Positions 9,265-19,332 of a stretch of DNA of 64,000 nt are shown in pieces. Positions within the stretch are counted from its first letter, which is position 1, and each line of letters opens with the position of its first letter. Made by a program: the position numbers and the translations under genes. A model generated the notes under the pieces. The model saw only the letters and a list, made by a program, of their open reading frames with translations. It did no database searches and had not been told where the DNA came from. Source of the stretch: Rhizobium rhizoryzae (GTDB lineage: Bacteria > Pseudomonadota > Alphaproteobacteria > Rhizobiales > Rhizobiaceae); contig NZ_CP049250.1 of assembly GCF_011046895.1 (NCBI RefSeq), positions 2,392,501 through 2,456,500 of the forward strand, in the 5' to 3' direction.

Positions 9265-9896
9265 CCCACAAACTCCACGTAGCGATGGGCCAATTGCAGG
9301 TCCTCCGGCGTATTGACGTTGAAGAAGGGGTCGAACGGACCAACGGGCGTTTCGATGTCGGCAAACTCGACAGTCCGGGTATCGTGGCGGGACAGAAACG
9401 TCTTGACGCGCGGATTTTCCGGACCTTCGAGAAACGCCTGCAATTCATCGGCCAAACGGATCGGCCAAAAGCCGACGACCGGATGGAGAGCGCCTTGCGA
9501 CACGGCGATCACGATGCTTCCATCGGATGTCGCAGCCGCGCTCAATCTGGCCGCAATATCCAGCGGTATGAAGGGGCTATCGATCGGCACCGTCAGCACA
9601 TGGCTCGTGGGATCGGACCGGCTTGCGCCGTGGCGCATGGCGGCAAGAATTCCGGCGAGCGGCCCCCGATGACCCTGTAGCGTATCCGGAACAAGGGGGA
9701 GCGACGTTCCGAGATCATCCGACGCGTTGAGGAATACGGACAGGTTCTGGTGGCGCAACCGGGCGGCCACGCGATCCACCAGTCTGGTTCCCGCCAGCAA
9801 GACTTCGGCCTTGTCTCGACCCATCCGGCGGGAAAGACCCCCGGCGAGGATGACGGCGACGGCAGGCGCGGAAGGCAGGGGCATTTGCGTTCTCAA
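9261..9896 (-). CDS. mobA: Molybdenum cofactor guanylyltransferase
   Basis: 211 residues. It transfers GMP from GTP to Mo-molybdopterin to give the bis-MGD-type cofactor used by DMSO-reductase-family enzymes. The nucleotide-binding signature LAGGLSRRMGRDKAEV is near the N-terminus, followed by DTLQGHRGPLAGILAAM and VPIDSPFIPLD. It overlaps both neighbours by 4 bp (eamA stop and mobB start). Confidence 0.93.
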   Translation of the reverse strand: MRTQMPLPSAPAVAVILAGGLSRRMGRDKAEVLLAGTRLVDRVAARLRHQNLSVFLNASDDLGTSLPLVPDTLQGHRGPLAGILAAMRHGASRSDPTSHVLTVPIDSPFIPLDIAARLSAAATSDGSIVIAVSQGALHPVVGFWPIRLADELQAFLEGPENPRVKTFLSRHDTRTVEFADIETPVGPFDPFFNVNTPEDLQLAHRYVEFVG

Positions 9897-10798
9897 TTGG
9901 GTGTCTGCGTACTCTTGGCAGCGGGCGTTTCCCGTGTGCGCTGTTTCTCACGGTAGAAGGCATAAAGACCCGATGCAACAATGAGACTGGCGCCCAGTGT
10001 CATGTAGCCGTCCGGTCGCTCCTGAAACAGATAATAGCCAAGGCTCAGCGAGAAGATGAGGCTCGTGTAGCGAAACGGCGCGATGAAGGAGATGTCTCCC
10101 GTTCGCATGGCACTGATGATCGACAGATAGCCCGCAATAATGAAACAGGCGGCCACGACGATGATGAGCACGGAGTGACCGCTCACGGGCATCCAGCCGC
10201 CCATGGGAACAATGAGAACCGCGCCGAAGACCGTGTTGGTCAGGCCGGCAAAAAGCGAGACGAGCAGGGTCGGGATGGCTGAGTTGATCCGCCGCGTGGT
10301 CAGGTCGCGGCCGGCTGTGAAGAAGACCGTGGTGACCGCCAACAGAGATGCGGGCACGAAAGCTTCCGGGCTCGGCTTCAGGATGATGATGACACCGACG
10401 AAGCCGACGATGATGGCCAGCCAGCGCCTCCATCCGACCGGTTCCTTGAAGAAGGCCCAGGCTCCGAAGGTCACGGCAAGCGGCAGAGAGAGCAATATTG
10501 TAGCGGCCACAGACAGATCGATGTGCGAAAGGGCACTGATATAGGTAATGGTCGCGCCGATCTCGAAGCCGGATCTGAGGATGACGGCCTTATTGAACAT
10601 CAATCGGAACTGCCCGAGGATTCCGTAGGACCAGGCCATGACGGCGAGAATGATGGCTGTCGCGATGCCGCGCAGAAAGATGATCTGCGCAATGTTCAGG
10701 TCATGCGTGATCGATTTGATGAGCGCATCATTGGTGGTGAAGGCTCCCATGGCAATCGTCATCATCAGGGCGCCACGCGAATTCGATGATAACGGCAT
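9893..10798 (-). CDS. EamA/DMT-family permease
   Basis: 301 residues with about ten membrane helices in two EamA halves, typical of drug/metabolite exporters. The ATG at 10798 follows GAGGGAATCGAGA, a good ribosome-binding site; an upstream start 20 codons earlier is open but less supported. The substrate cannot be inferred. It overlaps mobA by 4 bp, which may be operon packing rather than a role in molybdenum metabolism. Confidence 0.82.
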   Translation of the reverse strand: MPLSSNSRGALMMTIAMGAFTTNDALIKSITHDLNIAQIIFLRGIATAIILAVMAWSYGILGQFRLMFNKAVILRSGFEIGATITYISALSHIDLSVAATILLSLPLAVTFGAWAFFKEPVGWRRWLAIIVGFVGVIIILKPSPEAFVPASLLAVTTVFFTAGRDLTTRRINSAIPTLLVSLFAGLTNTVFGAVLIVPMGGWMPVSGHSVLIIVVAACFIIAGYLSIISAMRTGDISFIAPFRYTSLIFSLSLGYYLFQERPDGYMTLGASLIVASGLYAFYREKQRTRETPAAKSTQTPN

Positions 10799-11416
10799 TC
10801 TCGATTCCCTCAGGCATATATTAGCGATTTCGCTGTAGTCGATCACAGCGGCACGCACCAGTTGTTTGGTTATGAAAAGACGATTTCATCGAACAGCATG
10901 CCAGGATTGGCGCGCTGTTCCGGCAGACGCTTCAACACTTGGCGGGGATGAGTGGAAAAGCAAGCCTTTAGAGTATCCGTGTTGATCAAGCCATCTTCGG
11001 GACCCCTTGTACGGTGGAAAACGCGCGTCAGAAGAACGGTCTTGCGTTCCGAGACAAGGGCCATGGTTTGCGCGCATTGTCTCATCCCGGAAATCCAAAT
11101 TGCTTGTAATGTCGGTCAAAAACATGACATGGGAACAGTTTTAAAAATAAATTGTTGAATTAATGTTGCATATTTCGAAATTCATCTGAATTGATTGTCC
11201 TCATATTATTATTTACTGCAGTTTATACTTCTAGATCGAATTCGATGGCATAGGTTTCAATTTTCGATTGTAAATCCATGTCAATTGGTAGAGTTCTGAA
11301 TTAACGATTGCTCAATAGCTAGTTGGCAAAGCTTCGTTTCAAGCTCCCGCATGATGAGGGATGGCCGTGTACCGCCGCCCATGAATGGACGCGCCGAAGT
11401 TGCACGAGGAGGTGCA
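10799..11416. other. Intergenic region with AT-rich promoter zone before the chemoreceptor gene
   Basis: A 618 bp gap between divergent genes. The part at 11130-11330 is strikingly AT-rich and contains two perfect short palindromes, ATTTCGAAAT (11172-11181) and ATCGAATTCGAT (11235-11246). A 71-codon reverse-strand frame (10870-11085) is open upstream of eamA but lacks a clear ribosome-binding site or family match, so I do not call it. The zone probably carries the MCP promoter. Confidence 0.45.
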
Positions 11417-13951
11417 ATGTCGTTCCTGGATCGTTTGTTACAAAGCCGCCGTATCGTCACGAAGGTTTTGCTGTTTGTCGTTCCCCTTATCCTGTTGATC
11501 GCAGGCGTGGGGCTCGCTGGTTTCTACACCGCGCGCATGCTCAACGGGCACATGACCGTGACACGCGCCACCATCGAGAACATTGGCGATTTCGAGCGAC
11601 TGCAGGCTTCCCTTCTCGGGTTTCTTGCTCAGCCAAGTAGCGCAAGCCTCAAGGCATTGAACGATGCGATTGCCGAGCAGGAGAAGGGAATCTCCATTCT
11701 GGAAGGGCTGGTGGTTACGCCTGAGGATCGGCAGCGTCTTTCTGTTGTCCAGCAGACCGCGCCGGCGCTCAAGCAGTCTACTGCCGGGCTTTGGGAAATC
11801 GAGCGCAAGACGACCCGCACCGAACAGACCATGGAGGCCAGCGTGGACGAAATCCGCGCGCTTGCCGGTGCTGTCAGCGCGCAGTTCGAGACCGTGCGGA
11901 AGGAAGGCGAAAGCAAGGAGAAGTTTGCGAAGGGCGCGCTTTTCGATGCCTATGCGCTGAGGACAACAGCGGCCCGCATGGATAGCCTGTTCGATGCGGT
12001 GAAGAACATCACAAATGACGAGGCTCTGCCGCGTGCCGCGGTGACCTATATCGGCGTTCTTCGAAAGGATTTGCCGAAGCTTGAGGCAAAGGCCACCACG
12101 AAGGCATTGAGTTCGCTCTCGACGCTGAAGGACAAGCTGACCGCTATCGAGACGATTGCCAAGAGCGACCAGCCTGCTGCCGACAAGGCGAGCGCCATTC
12201 GTGATGCGATGGCTGCTCTCCAGCCGGTTCGCGATACCTATCTGATGACGGCGAACCAGAACACGAATACGGCAGCGGACCGGTTCGCGACACTGGAAGA
12301 CGATCTGCAGATCAACCGTGCTCTGGTCGAGCAGTTGACCGAATCGTTGCGCCTGAACGACATGCTGCAGCTGCATACTGAACGTTTGCGGGTGGCTTTG
12401 ACAAACAGTGCCCGCGAGGAACTTCTGTCCGACATCCGTGCACTTCGTGCAGCCAGCGAAAAGGTTTCCGACCTTGGCAAGAAGAACCCGACGATGCGGG
12501 ACTTCGCCTCTCAAGTTACACCGATTCTCGACACTGTCGAAAAGCAATCCGCGACGATGCTGGAGCTGGCGGGGCAGTGGAAAGCCGCACGCGTGACGAC
12601 CGAGAAGCAGTTGCTGGACGGCATGGCTGGCCTCAAGAATTTCGTGGCCCAGGCTCAGGAGGCTGGCAAGCAGGATAGCGAACGCTCCGCCAACCTTTCG
12701 ATCGCCGCAACGGTCATCGGCACCCTGCTGGCCATCATCGGCGCTCTGATGCTGGTTGAAACGCTGCGGGCGCCGCTGCGCCGCGTTACCGAAATCATGA
12801 CCCGTCTCGCAAGCGGCGATCTGGAGGTCCGTATCGAGGGACGTGAACGCGGCGATGAAATCGGCGACATGGTTCGTTCCGTCACCGTCTTCCGCGATGC
12901 GGCGCTGGAAAACATCCGGCTCGAGCAGGAAGCCTCTGCTGCGCGTGACGCCACGACTGCTGAAGCCGAACGTCGCGCCGCAGAGCGTGCCAAGGTCTCG
13001 AACGAGCAACGTATGGCGCTTTCGGCCCTCTCCGACGTTCTGCATCAACTTGCTGAAGGCAACTTGCAGGTCGAGATGAACGAAAACCTGCCAGCCGATT
13101 TCGTCGATATGGCCCGTACCTATAACGTGGCTGTCCGCACGCTTTCAGCAACACTCGCAGACGTTCGATCGGTCGCAGCCGACATCAACAGCGGTTCCAG
13201 CAACCTCTCCAGTTCTGCGGATGACCTGGCACGGCGCACCGAACAGCAGGCGGCGGCACTGGAACAGTCCACGCGTGCCCTGAGACAGCTCAGCGATATC
13301 GTCAAATCGACGGCAGGTAGCGCTCAGCGCACGTCGGAATCAGTCAACCAGACGGAAGCCTTCGCGGTGCAGTCCGGTCAGGTCGTAACCAACGCCATCA
13401 CTGCCATGGGTGAAATCAGCCGGTCTTCCGAAAAGATCAGCACGATCATCGGTGTTATCGACGAGATCGCGTTCCAGACGAACCTTCTCGCATTGAACGC
13501 AGGCGTCGAAGCGGCGCGTGCAGGCGAGGCAGGCCGCGGCTTCGCGGTGGTGGCACAGGAAGTGCGCGAACTGGCGCAACGCTGCGCGAATGCTGCCAAG
13601 GAGATCAAGGGGCTCATTTCCCAGAGTGCGCATCAGGTATCCAACGGCGTTCAACTGGTGGAACAGACCGGTGAGGCTCTGAGCCAGATCATCTCCCATG
13701 TCAGCACCGTCCAGAAGCTGGTGGCCGATATTTCGTCAGCGACGCGCGAGCAGTCGGTGGGTATCGGCGAGGTGAGCCAGGCGCTTGGCGAGGTCGAGCT
13801 CATCACACAGCGCAACGCTGCGATGGTGGAGGAAAACAATGCCGAAATCCACGGACTGAGAGGCCGTGCGGTGGCGCTTGCCGAAAAGATCGAGCACTTC
13901 CGCGTTGGAGATGCCGGTGGCGGCCAAGCGCGGCGTGGCTGGGCTGCCTGA
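11417..13951 (+). CDS. Methyl-accepting chemotaxis protein (transmembrane, large periplasmic domain)
   Basis: 844 residues from the ATG preceded by GAGGAGGTGCA; a frame open 22 codons further upstream lacks such a site. TM1 lies at about 13-35, then a helical periplasmic sensor of some 390 residues, TM2 (IAATVIGTLLAIIGALML), a HAMP domain (LRRVTEIMTRLASGDLEVRI) and a second HAMP-like segment. The signalling hairpin tip is [21 protein letters not shown]. It lacks a C-terminal CheR/CheB pentapeptide of the NWETF type. The ligand is unknown. Confidence 0.92.
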   Translation: MSFLDRLLQSRRIVTKVLLFVVPLILLIAGVGLAGFYTARMLNGHMTVTRATIENIGDFERLQASLLGFLAQPSSASLKALNDAIAEQEKGISILEGLVVTPEDRQRLSVVQQTAPALKQSTAGLWEIERKTTRTEQTMEASVDEIRALAGAVSAQFETVRKEGESKEKFAKGALFDAYALRTTAARMDSLFDAVKNITNDEALPRAAVTYIGVLRKDLPKLEAKATTKALSSLSTLKDKLTAIETIAKSDQPAADKASAIRDAMAALQPVRDTYLMTANQNTNTAADRFATLEDDLQINRALVEQLTESLRLNDMLQLHTERLRVALTNSAREELLSDIRALRAASEKVSDLGKKNPTMRDFASQVTPILDTVEKQSATMLELAGQWKAARVTTEKQLLDGMAGLKNFVAQAQEAGKQDSERSANLSIAATVIGTLLAIIGALMLVETLRAPLRRVTEIMTRLASGDLEVRIEGRERGDEIGDMVRSVTVFRDAALENIRLEQEASAARDATTAEAERRAAERAKVSNEQRMALSALSDVLHQLAEGNLQVEMNENLPADFVDMARTYNVAVRTLSATLADVRSVAADINSGSSNLSSSADDLARRTEQQAAALEQSTRALRQLSDIVKSTAGSAQRTSESVNQTEAFAVQSGQVVTNAITAMGEISRSSEKISTIIGVIDEIAFQTNLLALNAGVEAARAGEAGRGFAVVAQEVRELAQRCANAAKEIKGLISQSAHQVSNGVQLVEQTGEALSQIISHVSTVQKLVADISSATREQSVGIGEVSQALGEVELITQRNAAMVEENNAEIHGLRGRAVALAEKIEHFRVGDAGGGQARRGWAA

Positions 13952-13977
13952 TCAGCATCGCCTCGTGCAAACATTCG

Positions 13978-14007
13978 AAGGGTCGCGCTTCATCGTGCGG
14001 CCCTTTA
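13978..14007 (+). terminator. Possible terminator after the chemoreceptor gene
   Basis: AAGGG and CCCTT arms with an additional CGC/GCG pair form an imperfect hairpin followed by TTTAG. It is weak, but it lies 26 bp after the stop codon and just before the convergent cysteine-cluster gene. Confidence 0.4.
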
Positions 14008-14040
14008 GCTTGCGCCGAATTTCGGGCACCTGCGTTTCGC

Positions 14041-14448
14041 TCAGATTGGGCGAATACGGCGAACTTCATCCCCCGCAAACAGGATGAGGTATCCGCCTTC
14101 AGCCTCGCTTTGGCGTGCGAGGTCCTTGAGCATTGAGGCGTAGTGACCCTGTTGCCAGGCTTTGCCAAGGCTCGGATCGACAAGGACAGTTCTCTGGGCC
14201 CCCTGACGATAGACAATCATGTAACAGTCGAGCGGGTTCCACGCGTCATCCAGAGCCGGATCAGTCAACCAGTCGCACTGGAATTGCCGGCAGGTTTGGG
14301 GCCGCTTTTCATAGGTACGACAGCCGAAGCCTTCGACGCAGTGGACGCAATTGACGTTGGCCGGCTTGTCGAGTTCATCGATATCCGGAAGGCGGCAGCA
14401 CAGCGTACATCGGGCGCAACTGCGGGTCTGAAAACTGACTTCGGGCAT
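14041..14448 (-). CDS. YkgJ/FliB-type cysteine cluster protein
   Basis: 135 residues from the ATG at 14446-14448; the frame continues upstream without a better start. The N-terminal half has nine cysteines, including FQTRSCARCTLCCRLPDI, CVHCVEGFGC and TCRQFQCDW. This pattern defines the UPF0153/YkgJ family, thought to bind metal or an Fe-S cluster. The function is unknown. It lies between two chemoreceptor genes on the opposite strand, which is suggestive but not evidence of a chemotaxis role. Confidence 0.75.
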   Translation of the reverse strand: MPEVSFQTRSCARCTLCCRLPDIDELDKPANVNCVHCVEGFGCRTYEKRPQTCRQFQCDWLTDPALDDAWNPLDCYMIVYRQGAQRTVLVDPSLGKAWQQGHYASMLKDLARQSEAEGGYLILFAGDEVRRIRPI

Positions 14449-14537
14449 CCTGGCAACGCATCCGCTAAACTTGGATGCCGTCACAACACAAATTCTCAAC
14501 CAGTGGAAGTGGTCCTTGATATTTAGCAATTAATTAA

Positions 14538-16268
14538 ATGCTGATGAGTTGTAATCCGCAAGTTGTTACTCGCTCGGATTTTAAACACATGGCCATTCGT
14601 CACCTGTTCAGTGCATCCCGCCTTGCCAATGAGATGGCGGCGATCTCTCGCTCTCAGGCGATGATCTGGTTTGATCCGTCGGGCAGGATCCTCCATGCCA
14701 ATGAGAATTTCTGCAAGGCGTTGGGGTATGAGATCGGCGAGATCATTGGCCAGCATCACCGGCTCTTCTGTACCGAGGCTCTCCGTTCTTCGGAAGAATA
14801 CCGCAGGTTCTGGGCCGACCTTTCCGCAGGTAAATTTCAGCACGGCCAATTCCTTCGCCAGACGAAGGCGGGGAACGATCTCTGGATCGAGGCGTCCTAT
14901 AATCCCGTCATGCAAAATGGCAGGGTCGTGCGGATCCTGAAGATTGCGAGTGACATTACAGCCAGCAAGCTTGCCGCTCAGGATGACGAGAATCGTCTGA
15001 TTGCGATTGACCAGAGCCAGGCGATCATCGAATTCGAACGCGACGGCAGAGTGGTGAAGGCGAACGAGAACTTTCTCGGTGCGATGGGGTATCAACTCAG
15101 CGAGATCGTCGGTCAGCATCACTCCATGTTCTGCGATCCAGACTATGTGCGCAGTGCCGATTATACCGCGTTTTGGGAGCGGCTGAGACGGGGGGAATTT
15201 GTCGCCGACAATTTCGTGCGTTTCGGCAAAGGCGGACGGAAGGTATGGATTCAGGCTGCCTACACGCCCGTCTTCAATTCGAAGGGCGTGGTCTACAAGG
15301 TCATCAAGGTCGCGACGGATATTACGGCGCGCATGAGTGCCGTTGAACGGATCGGCGCGGCTATCGGCAGGCTCGCCCACGGGGATCTGACCGCGCAGAT
15401 TGACGACAGACTGGACCCGGCGCTGGAGCAGGTTCGGCTTGATCTCAATCTGGCGTTCCAGACGCTCGGTGAGACGGTGTCAGGCATCAAAGCGTCGGCT
15501 CAGGGCCTGACCGGAAACGTGCAGACAATCAATTCGGTCTCGAACGATATTGCGCGCAGCGCCGAAACGCAGTCAGCGTCTTTGGAGGAAACGGCTGCCG
15601 CGCTGGATCAGCTGACGACCACCGTTAGAGACGCTTCCCATCGTGCCGCAGAAGCGCAGCGCCTGGTGGAGGAGACGCGCCGGGGTGCAGAGAGATCGGG
15701 CGCCATTGTCGAAAATGCGACTGCGGCCATGGCAAAGATCGAAGCGTCTTCCCGTGAAATCAGCAATATCATCGGCGTGATCGATTCCATCGCCTTCCAG
15801 ACGAACCTTCTTGCCCTGAACGCGGGCGTCGAGGCCGCACGTGCCGGGGAAGCCGGGAAGGGATTTGCCGTCGTCGCCCAGGAGGTTCGCGAACTTGCAC
15901 AGCGATCTGCGAGCGCGGCCAAGGATATCAAGGGACTGATTTCCTCGTCCGGTGCAGCGGTTGCCGAGGGCGTTTCACTCGTGAACCAGACAGGGTCTGC
16001 GCTCGACGAAATCGTCCGACAGGTCAAGGACGTCGATGTCAACGTCGTGGCAATCTCCCAGGCCTCTCGCGAACAGGCGACCGGTATCGCAGAGATCAGT
16101 TCAGCGGTGAATGTTCTGGATCAGACGACACAGCGAAATGCTGCAACAGTGGAAGAGGCAAGTGCTGCCGCCCAATCCCTCTCGGAAGAAGCCCGCGCAC
16201 TCTATGAGCGGATTTCAGGCTTCGTCATTCAGCAACCGGCACAGGTGGCTGTCAGACGGGCCTCTTGA
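14538..16268 (+). CDS. Cytoplasmic PAS-domain methyl-accepting chemotaxis protein
   Basis: 576 residues without a membrane segment. There are two PAS/PAC modules at about 35-150 and 155-270: both contain a GxIxxANENF-type start ([20 protein letters not shown]) and an [18 protein letters not shown] core, so they are a duplicated pair. Residues of about 320-560 form the MCP signalling domain with tip [21 protein letters not shown]. It probably senses redox, oxygen or a bound small molecule inside the cell. The start is uncertain: ATG 14538, 14544 or 14589, none with a strong ribosome-binding site. Confidence 0.9.
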   Translation: MLMSCNPQVVTRSDFKHMAIRHLFSASRLANEMAAISRSQAMIWFDPSGRILHANENFCKALGYEIGEIIGQHHRLFCTEALRSSEEYRRFWADLSAGKFQHGQFLRQTKAGNDLWIEASYNPVMQNGRVVRILKIASDITASKLAAQDDENRLIAIDQSQAIIEFERDGRVVKANENFLGAMGYQLSEIVGQHHSMFCDPDYVRSADYTAFWERLRRGEFVADNFVRFGKGGRKVWIQAAYTPVFNSKGVVYKVIKVATDITARMSAVERIGAAIGRLAHGDLTAQIDDRLDPALEQVRLDLNLAFQTLGETVSGIKASAQGLTGNVQTINSVSNDIARSAETQSASLEETAAALDQLTTTVRDASHRAAEAQRLVEETRRGAERSGAIVENATAAMAKIEASSREISNIIGVIDSIAFQTNLLALNAGVEAARAGEAGKGFAVVAQEVRELAQRSASAAKDIKGLISSSGAAVAEGVSLVNQTGSALDEIVRQVKDVDVNVVAISQASREQATGIAEISSAVNVLDQTTQRNAATVEEASAAAQSLSEEARALYERISGFVIQQPAQVAVRRAS

Positions 16269-16272
16269 GGCA

Positions 16273-17319
16273 TCAACCGCCTGTGACGCTCATATGCCGG
16301 CTGACGGCAGGGCGGTTGTTCCGGTCGATGATGAAGTCGTGGCCTTTCGGCTTGCGTGAGATCGCCTCGTCGATGGCCGCCGAGAGATATGCGTCATCCG
16401 TGGATGCCCGCAAAGCGGTGCGGAGATCGGCCGCATCGTTCTGGCCAAGACACATGTAGAGCGTTCCTGTGCAGGTGAGCCGGACGCGGTTGCAGCTTTC
16501 GCAGAAATTATGGGTCATGGGAGTGATGAACCCAAGCTTGCCGCCCGTTTCCTGAACAGTGACATATCGTGCCGGACCGCCCGTTTTGAACGGGATATCC
16601 GAGAGGGTGAACTGTTCCTCGAGCGAGGCTCGCACCTGGGAGAGCGGCAGATATTGATCCGTCCGATCCTCTTCGATCTCGCCCATCGGCATGGTTTCGA
16701 TGACCGTCAGATCCATGCCGCGTTCATGCGCAAATCGCAGCATTGACGGGATCTCGTGCTCGTTAAAACCTTTCAGAGCCACTGCGTTGAGCTTTATCTT
16801 CAGGCCCGCCTTGCGGGCGGCTTCAATGCCTTCAAGAACCTTCTGAAGGTCACCCCAGCGTGTGACGGCCTTGAACTTGTCCGGATCCAGCGTGTCGACG
16901 GAGACGTTGATGCGCCTGACGCCGCAATCGTAAAGCTCTTCGGCATAACGCGTTAGCTGCGAGCCGTTTGTCGTCAGGGTCAGTTCCTCCAGCGCACCGG
17001 TTTCTATGTGACGACCGAGCGCCCTGACGAGGTACATGATGTTCTTGCGCACAAGCGGTTCGCCGCCTGTCAGGCGCAGTTTGCGGACGCCCTTGCCGAT
17101 GAAGGCGGAACAGAGTCGGTCCAACTCCTCCAGCGTCAGAAGATCTTTCTTCGGAAGGAAAGTCATGTTTTCCGCCATGCAATAGGTGCAGCGGAAATCG
17201 CACCGATCCGTCACGGACACACGGAGATAACTCACCATGCGACCGAATGGGTCAATCATTGGATGCGCATTCGTGCGCAATGGCGTATGGGTATCGTTGG
17301 GATTGACCAGACTGTTCAA
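16273..17319 (-). CDS. moaA: GTP 3',8-cyclase (molybdenum cofactor step 1)
   Basis: 348 residues. This radical SAM enzyme converts GTP to 3',8-cyclo-7,8-dihydro-GTP, the first step of molybdopterin synthesis. The N-terminal [4Fe-4S] motif is CDFRCTYC, the C-terminal cluster motif is [12 protein letters not shown], and the protein ends in the characteristic GG (SVTGG). I start it at TTG 17317-17319 because GAAGGAGG lies 9 nt upstream; the longer in-frame extension has no family similarity. It goes with mobA/mobB elsewhere in the window. Confidence 0.93.
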   Translation of the reverse strand: MNSLVNPNDTHTPLRTNAHPMIDPFGRMVSYLRVSVTDRCDFRCTYCMAENMTFLPKKDLLTLEELDRLCSAFIGKGVRKLRLTGGEPLVRKNIMYLVRALGRHIETGALEELTLTTNGSQLTRYAEELYDCGVRRINVSVDTLDPDKFKAVTRWGDLQKVLEGIEAARKAGLKIKLNAVALKGFNEHEIPSMLRFAHERGMDLTVIETMPMGEIEEDRTDQYLPLSQVRASLEEQFTLSDIPFKTGGPARYVTVQETGGKLGFITPMTHNFCESCNRVRLTCTGTLYMCLGQNDAADLRTALRASTDDAYLSAAIDEAISRKPKGHDFIIDRNNRPAVSRHMSVTGG

Positions 17320-17454
17320 GGCGCGTGTCCTCCTTCGCGGAAGATGGGACTTGCTGCGACATGCGTCAAGGCGGATGGAAATGGTTTTGACAGAAGATGC
17401 TTGAATGGTCACCACATCCGGGCCAGCAAGCATAGAAGATGCGGAATAGACGAT

Positions 17455-17841
17455 ATGAGTGATGCAAGCGCCTCTTCCTGGCCCACCGAAATCAAGGTGG
17501 CAGCCGACAAGCGCAGCCTGACAATCAGCTTTGACGACGGAGCTGCTTTTGCCGTACCTGCAGAAATGATGCGGGTTCTATCCCCCTCAGCGGAGGTGCA
17601 GGGGCATGGACCGGGGCAGAAGGTAACGGTGCCGGGCAAGCGATTGGTGGGCATTCGAAACGTTGTTGCTGCCGGTAATTATGCGATCCGGATCGCGTTC
17701 GATGATGGCCACGACAGCGGCATCTTTACCTGGAAATACCTGCGAGAACTGGGTGAAAAGGGACAGGATCTGTTCGCGGAATACGAACGGGAGCTTGCCG
17801 CGAAGGGGATGAACAGGGACACACCCGGCATCGCGCGCTAA
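17455..17841 (+). CDS. DUF971 (GBBH-like N-terminal domain) protein
   Basis: 128 residues. The core [15 protein letters not shown], followed by [18 protein letters not shown] and [18 protein letters not shown], matches DUF971, the small domain also found at the N-terminus of gamma-butyrobetaine hydroxylases. Stand-alone copies are often linked to Fe-S cluster handling or near moaA. It is divergent from moaA, with 135 bp between the start codons. Confidence 0.82.
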   Translation: MSDASASSWPTEIKVAADKRSLTISFDDGAAFAVPAEMMRVLSPSAEVQGHGPGQKVTVPGKRLVGIRNVVAAGNYAIRIAFDDGHDSGIFTWKYLRELGEKGQDLFAEYERELAAKGMNRDTPGIAR

Positions 17842-17892
17842 AGCGTATCGCGATCTTTCAGATTCGCTCCTGACGCTTTAACTCTCTGTTTT

Positions 17893-17942
17893 GTCGCACG
17901 TCGTTATCGCAAAACCGCTGCACACTTTTGCGCGACATGCGC
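17893..17942. repeat. Dispersed rhizobial intergenic palindrome
   Basis: The segment TGTCGCACGTCGTTATCGCA, then AAACCGCTGCACACTTTTGC and GCGACATGC, has GCRYGTCG-type ends and an inner AAACCGCTGCACACTTTT. I recognise this as a member of the abundant short palindromic elements of Rhizobiaceae genomes (reverse form GTGCAGCGGTTTTGCG). It occupies the gap between the DUF971 and LtrA genes. Confidence 0.6.
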
Positions 17943-18051
17943 TAACTTGAACGTAGACAGATCGATATTGATGGAACTTTTAAGCCGCCAGTGATTTGAC
18001 GGGCGCACGGCCTCGTGCGTTTCCCGGCCTCTCATAGAATGCTTACGTTTC

Positions 18052-19266
18052 ATGGCGCACACCGACACCAAAGCCGACGACCATTGGGTCAAGGATGGCG
18101 ACCAGCGTGAACGCACGGTCGGGTTTCCCGAACTTTTCTTCGACCTCGTCTTCGTCTTCGCACTCATCCAGCTTTCCCATTTCATCGTGGAAGACTTTAC
18201 GCTGGCGGGACTGACAGAAGGCGGCGTTTTCGCCCTTGCCCTCTGGTGGGTCTGGATTCATACGGCCTGGGTGACGAACAGGCTGGATCCGGAGCGCATG
18301 CCCGTTCGGGCGCTGCTGTTCGGCCTCATGTTTCTCGGCCTGCTGATGTCTTCGGCCATTCCCAAGGCTTTCGAGGAACGGGGCCTGATGTTTGCTGCGA
18401 CCTATGTCGCCATGCAGCTGGGCCGTTCACTGTTTGCAATCTATGCCTTCAACGGCGTCATGGAAAATGTCCGCCGCAACTTCGTGCGGGTTTCCCTCTG
18501 GTTTGCACTGTCCGCCATTCTTTGGATCTGGGGTGCGCTGAGCGATCCGCATGCGCGATTGATCATCTGGTATGGCGCCCTGCTACTGGAATTTCTAGCC
18601 CCCGAGCTCAGGTTCGTGGTGCCCGGCTATGGTCGCTCTACAACCGAAGACTGGGACATATCCGGCGAGCATATGGCCGAGCGTTGCGGATTGTTCGTCA
18701 TGATCTGTCTTGGCGAGTCGATCCTGGCAACGGGTCGCAGTTTCTCGGATCAGGACATATCTCCGCTGATCGTTGTCATTCTCGCAGGTTCATTTCTGGC
18801 GACCGGCCTCATGTGGTGGATCTATTTTCACTTCGGTCACGAAAAGGCATCGCAGGAGATCGAGGAGTCGGACGAGCCGGGTGAGGTCGCGCTCCATGTC
18901 TTCACTTATGCTCATATCCCGGTCGTGGCCGGTATCATCCTTTGTGCCGTTGCCGCCGAACACCTGATTGCGCATCCGGTCGAAACCGGAGGATTGGCCA
19001 GAGCCTTGGTGATATGTGGCGGCCCGATGGTATTTCTGGCCGGGAACCTGTGGGTCAAGCGCGTGACGACCGGTTATCTGCCCTGGTCACATATTGCCGG
19101 TATTGCCGCTCTCCTTGCGCTTCTTCTCGTGACACAGGGGTGGGTAACTCTCTGGACTGCTGCGCTTGCGGTTTGCATTCTGCTTGCGGTTGCGATCTGG
19201 GAGTACAGGCGGCTGGGGCGCATACCCCATGAGGCGGATGAAGTGGGAGAGCTGCGCGGCGAGTAG
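18052..19266 (+). CDS. Low temperature requirement protein A (LtrA)-family membrane protein
   Basis: 404 residues with about ten membrane helices. The start RTVGFPELFFDLVFVFALIQ and the internal MAERCGLFVMICLGESIL are signature stretches of the LtrA family. The name comes from a Listeria mutant unable to grow in the cold, but the molecular function is unknown. The ATG is preceded only by a weak ribosome-binding site. The following gene is 66 bp away on the same strand. Confidence 0.82.
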   Translation: MAHTDTKADDHWVKDGDQRERTVGFPELFFDLVFVFALIQLSHFIVEDFTLAGLTEGGVFALALWWVWIHTAWVTNRLDPERMPVRALLFGLMFLGLLMSSAIPKAFEERGLMFAATYVAMQLGRSLFAIYAFNGVMENVRRNFVRVSLWFALSAILWIWGALSDPHARLIIWYGALLLEFLAPELRFVVPGYGRSTTEDWDISGEHMAERCGLFVMICLGESILATGRSFSDQDISPLIVVILAGSFLATGLMWWIYFHFGHEKASQEIEESDEPGEVALHVFTYAHIPVVAGIILCAVAAEHLIAHPVETGGLARALVICGGPMVFLAGNLWVKRVTTGYLPWSHIAGIAALLALLLVTQGWVTLWTAALAVCILLAVAIWEYRRLGRIPHEADEVGELRGE

Positions 19267-19332
19267 AGCACAAGAACGCGCTTGCAGCCCTGGATCGCGT
19301 GATTTACTCCAGTGATGCAACGGGAGGAACAC

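Noticed and set aside
10870..11085. 71-codon minus-strand frame upstream of eamA
   Set aside because: No ribosome-binding site and no recognised family; too weak to call although the frame is open and same-strand with eamA.
11438..13048. 536-codon open frame on the minus strand
   Set aside because: Antisense shadow of the chemoreceptor gene, with no family features.
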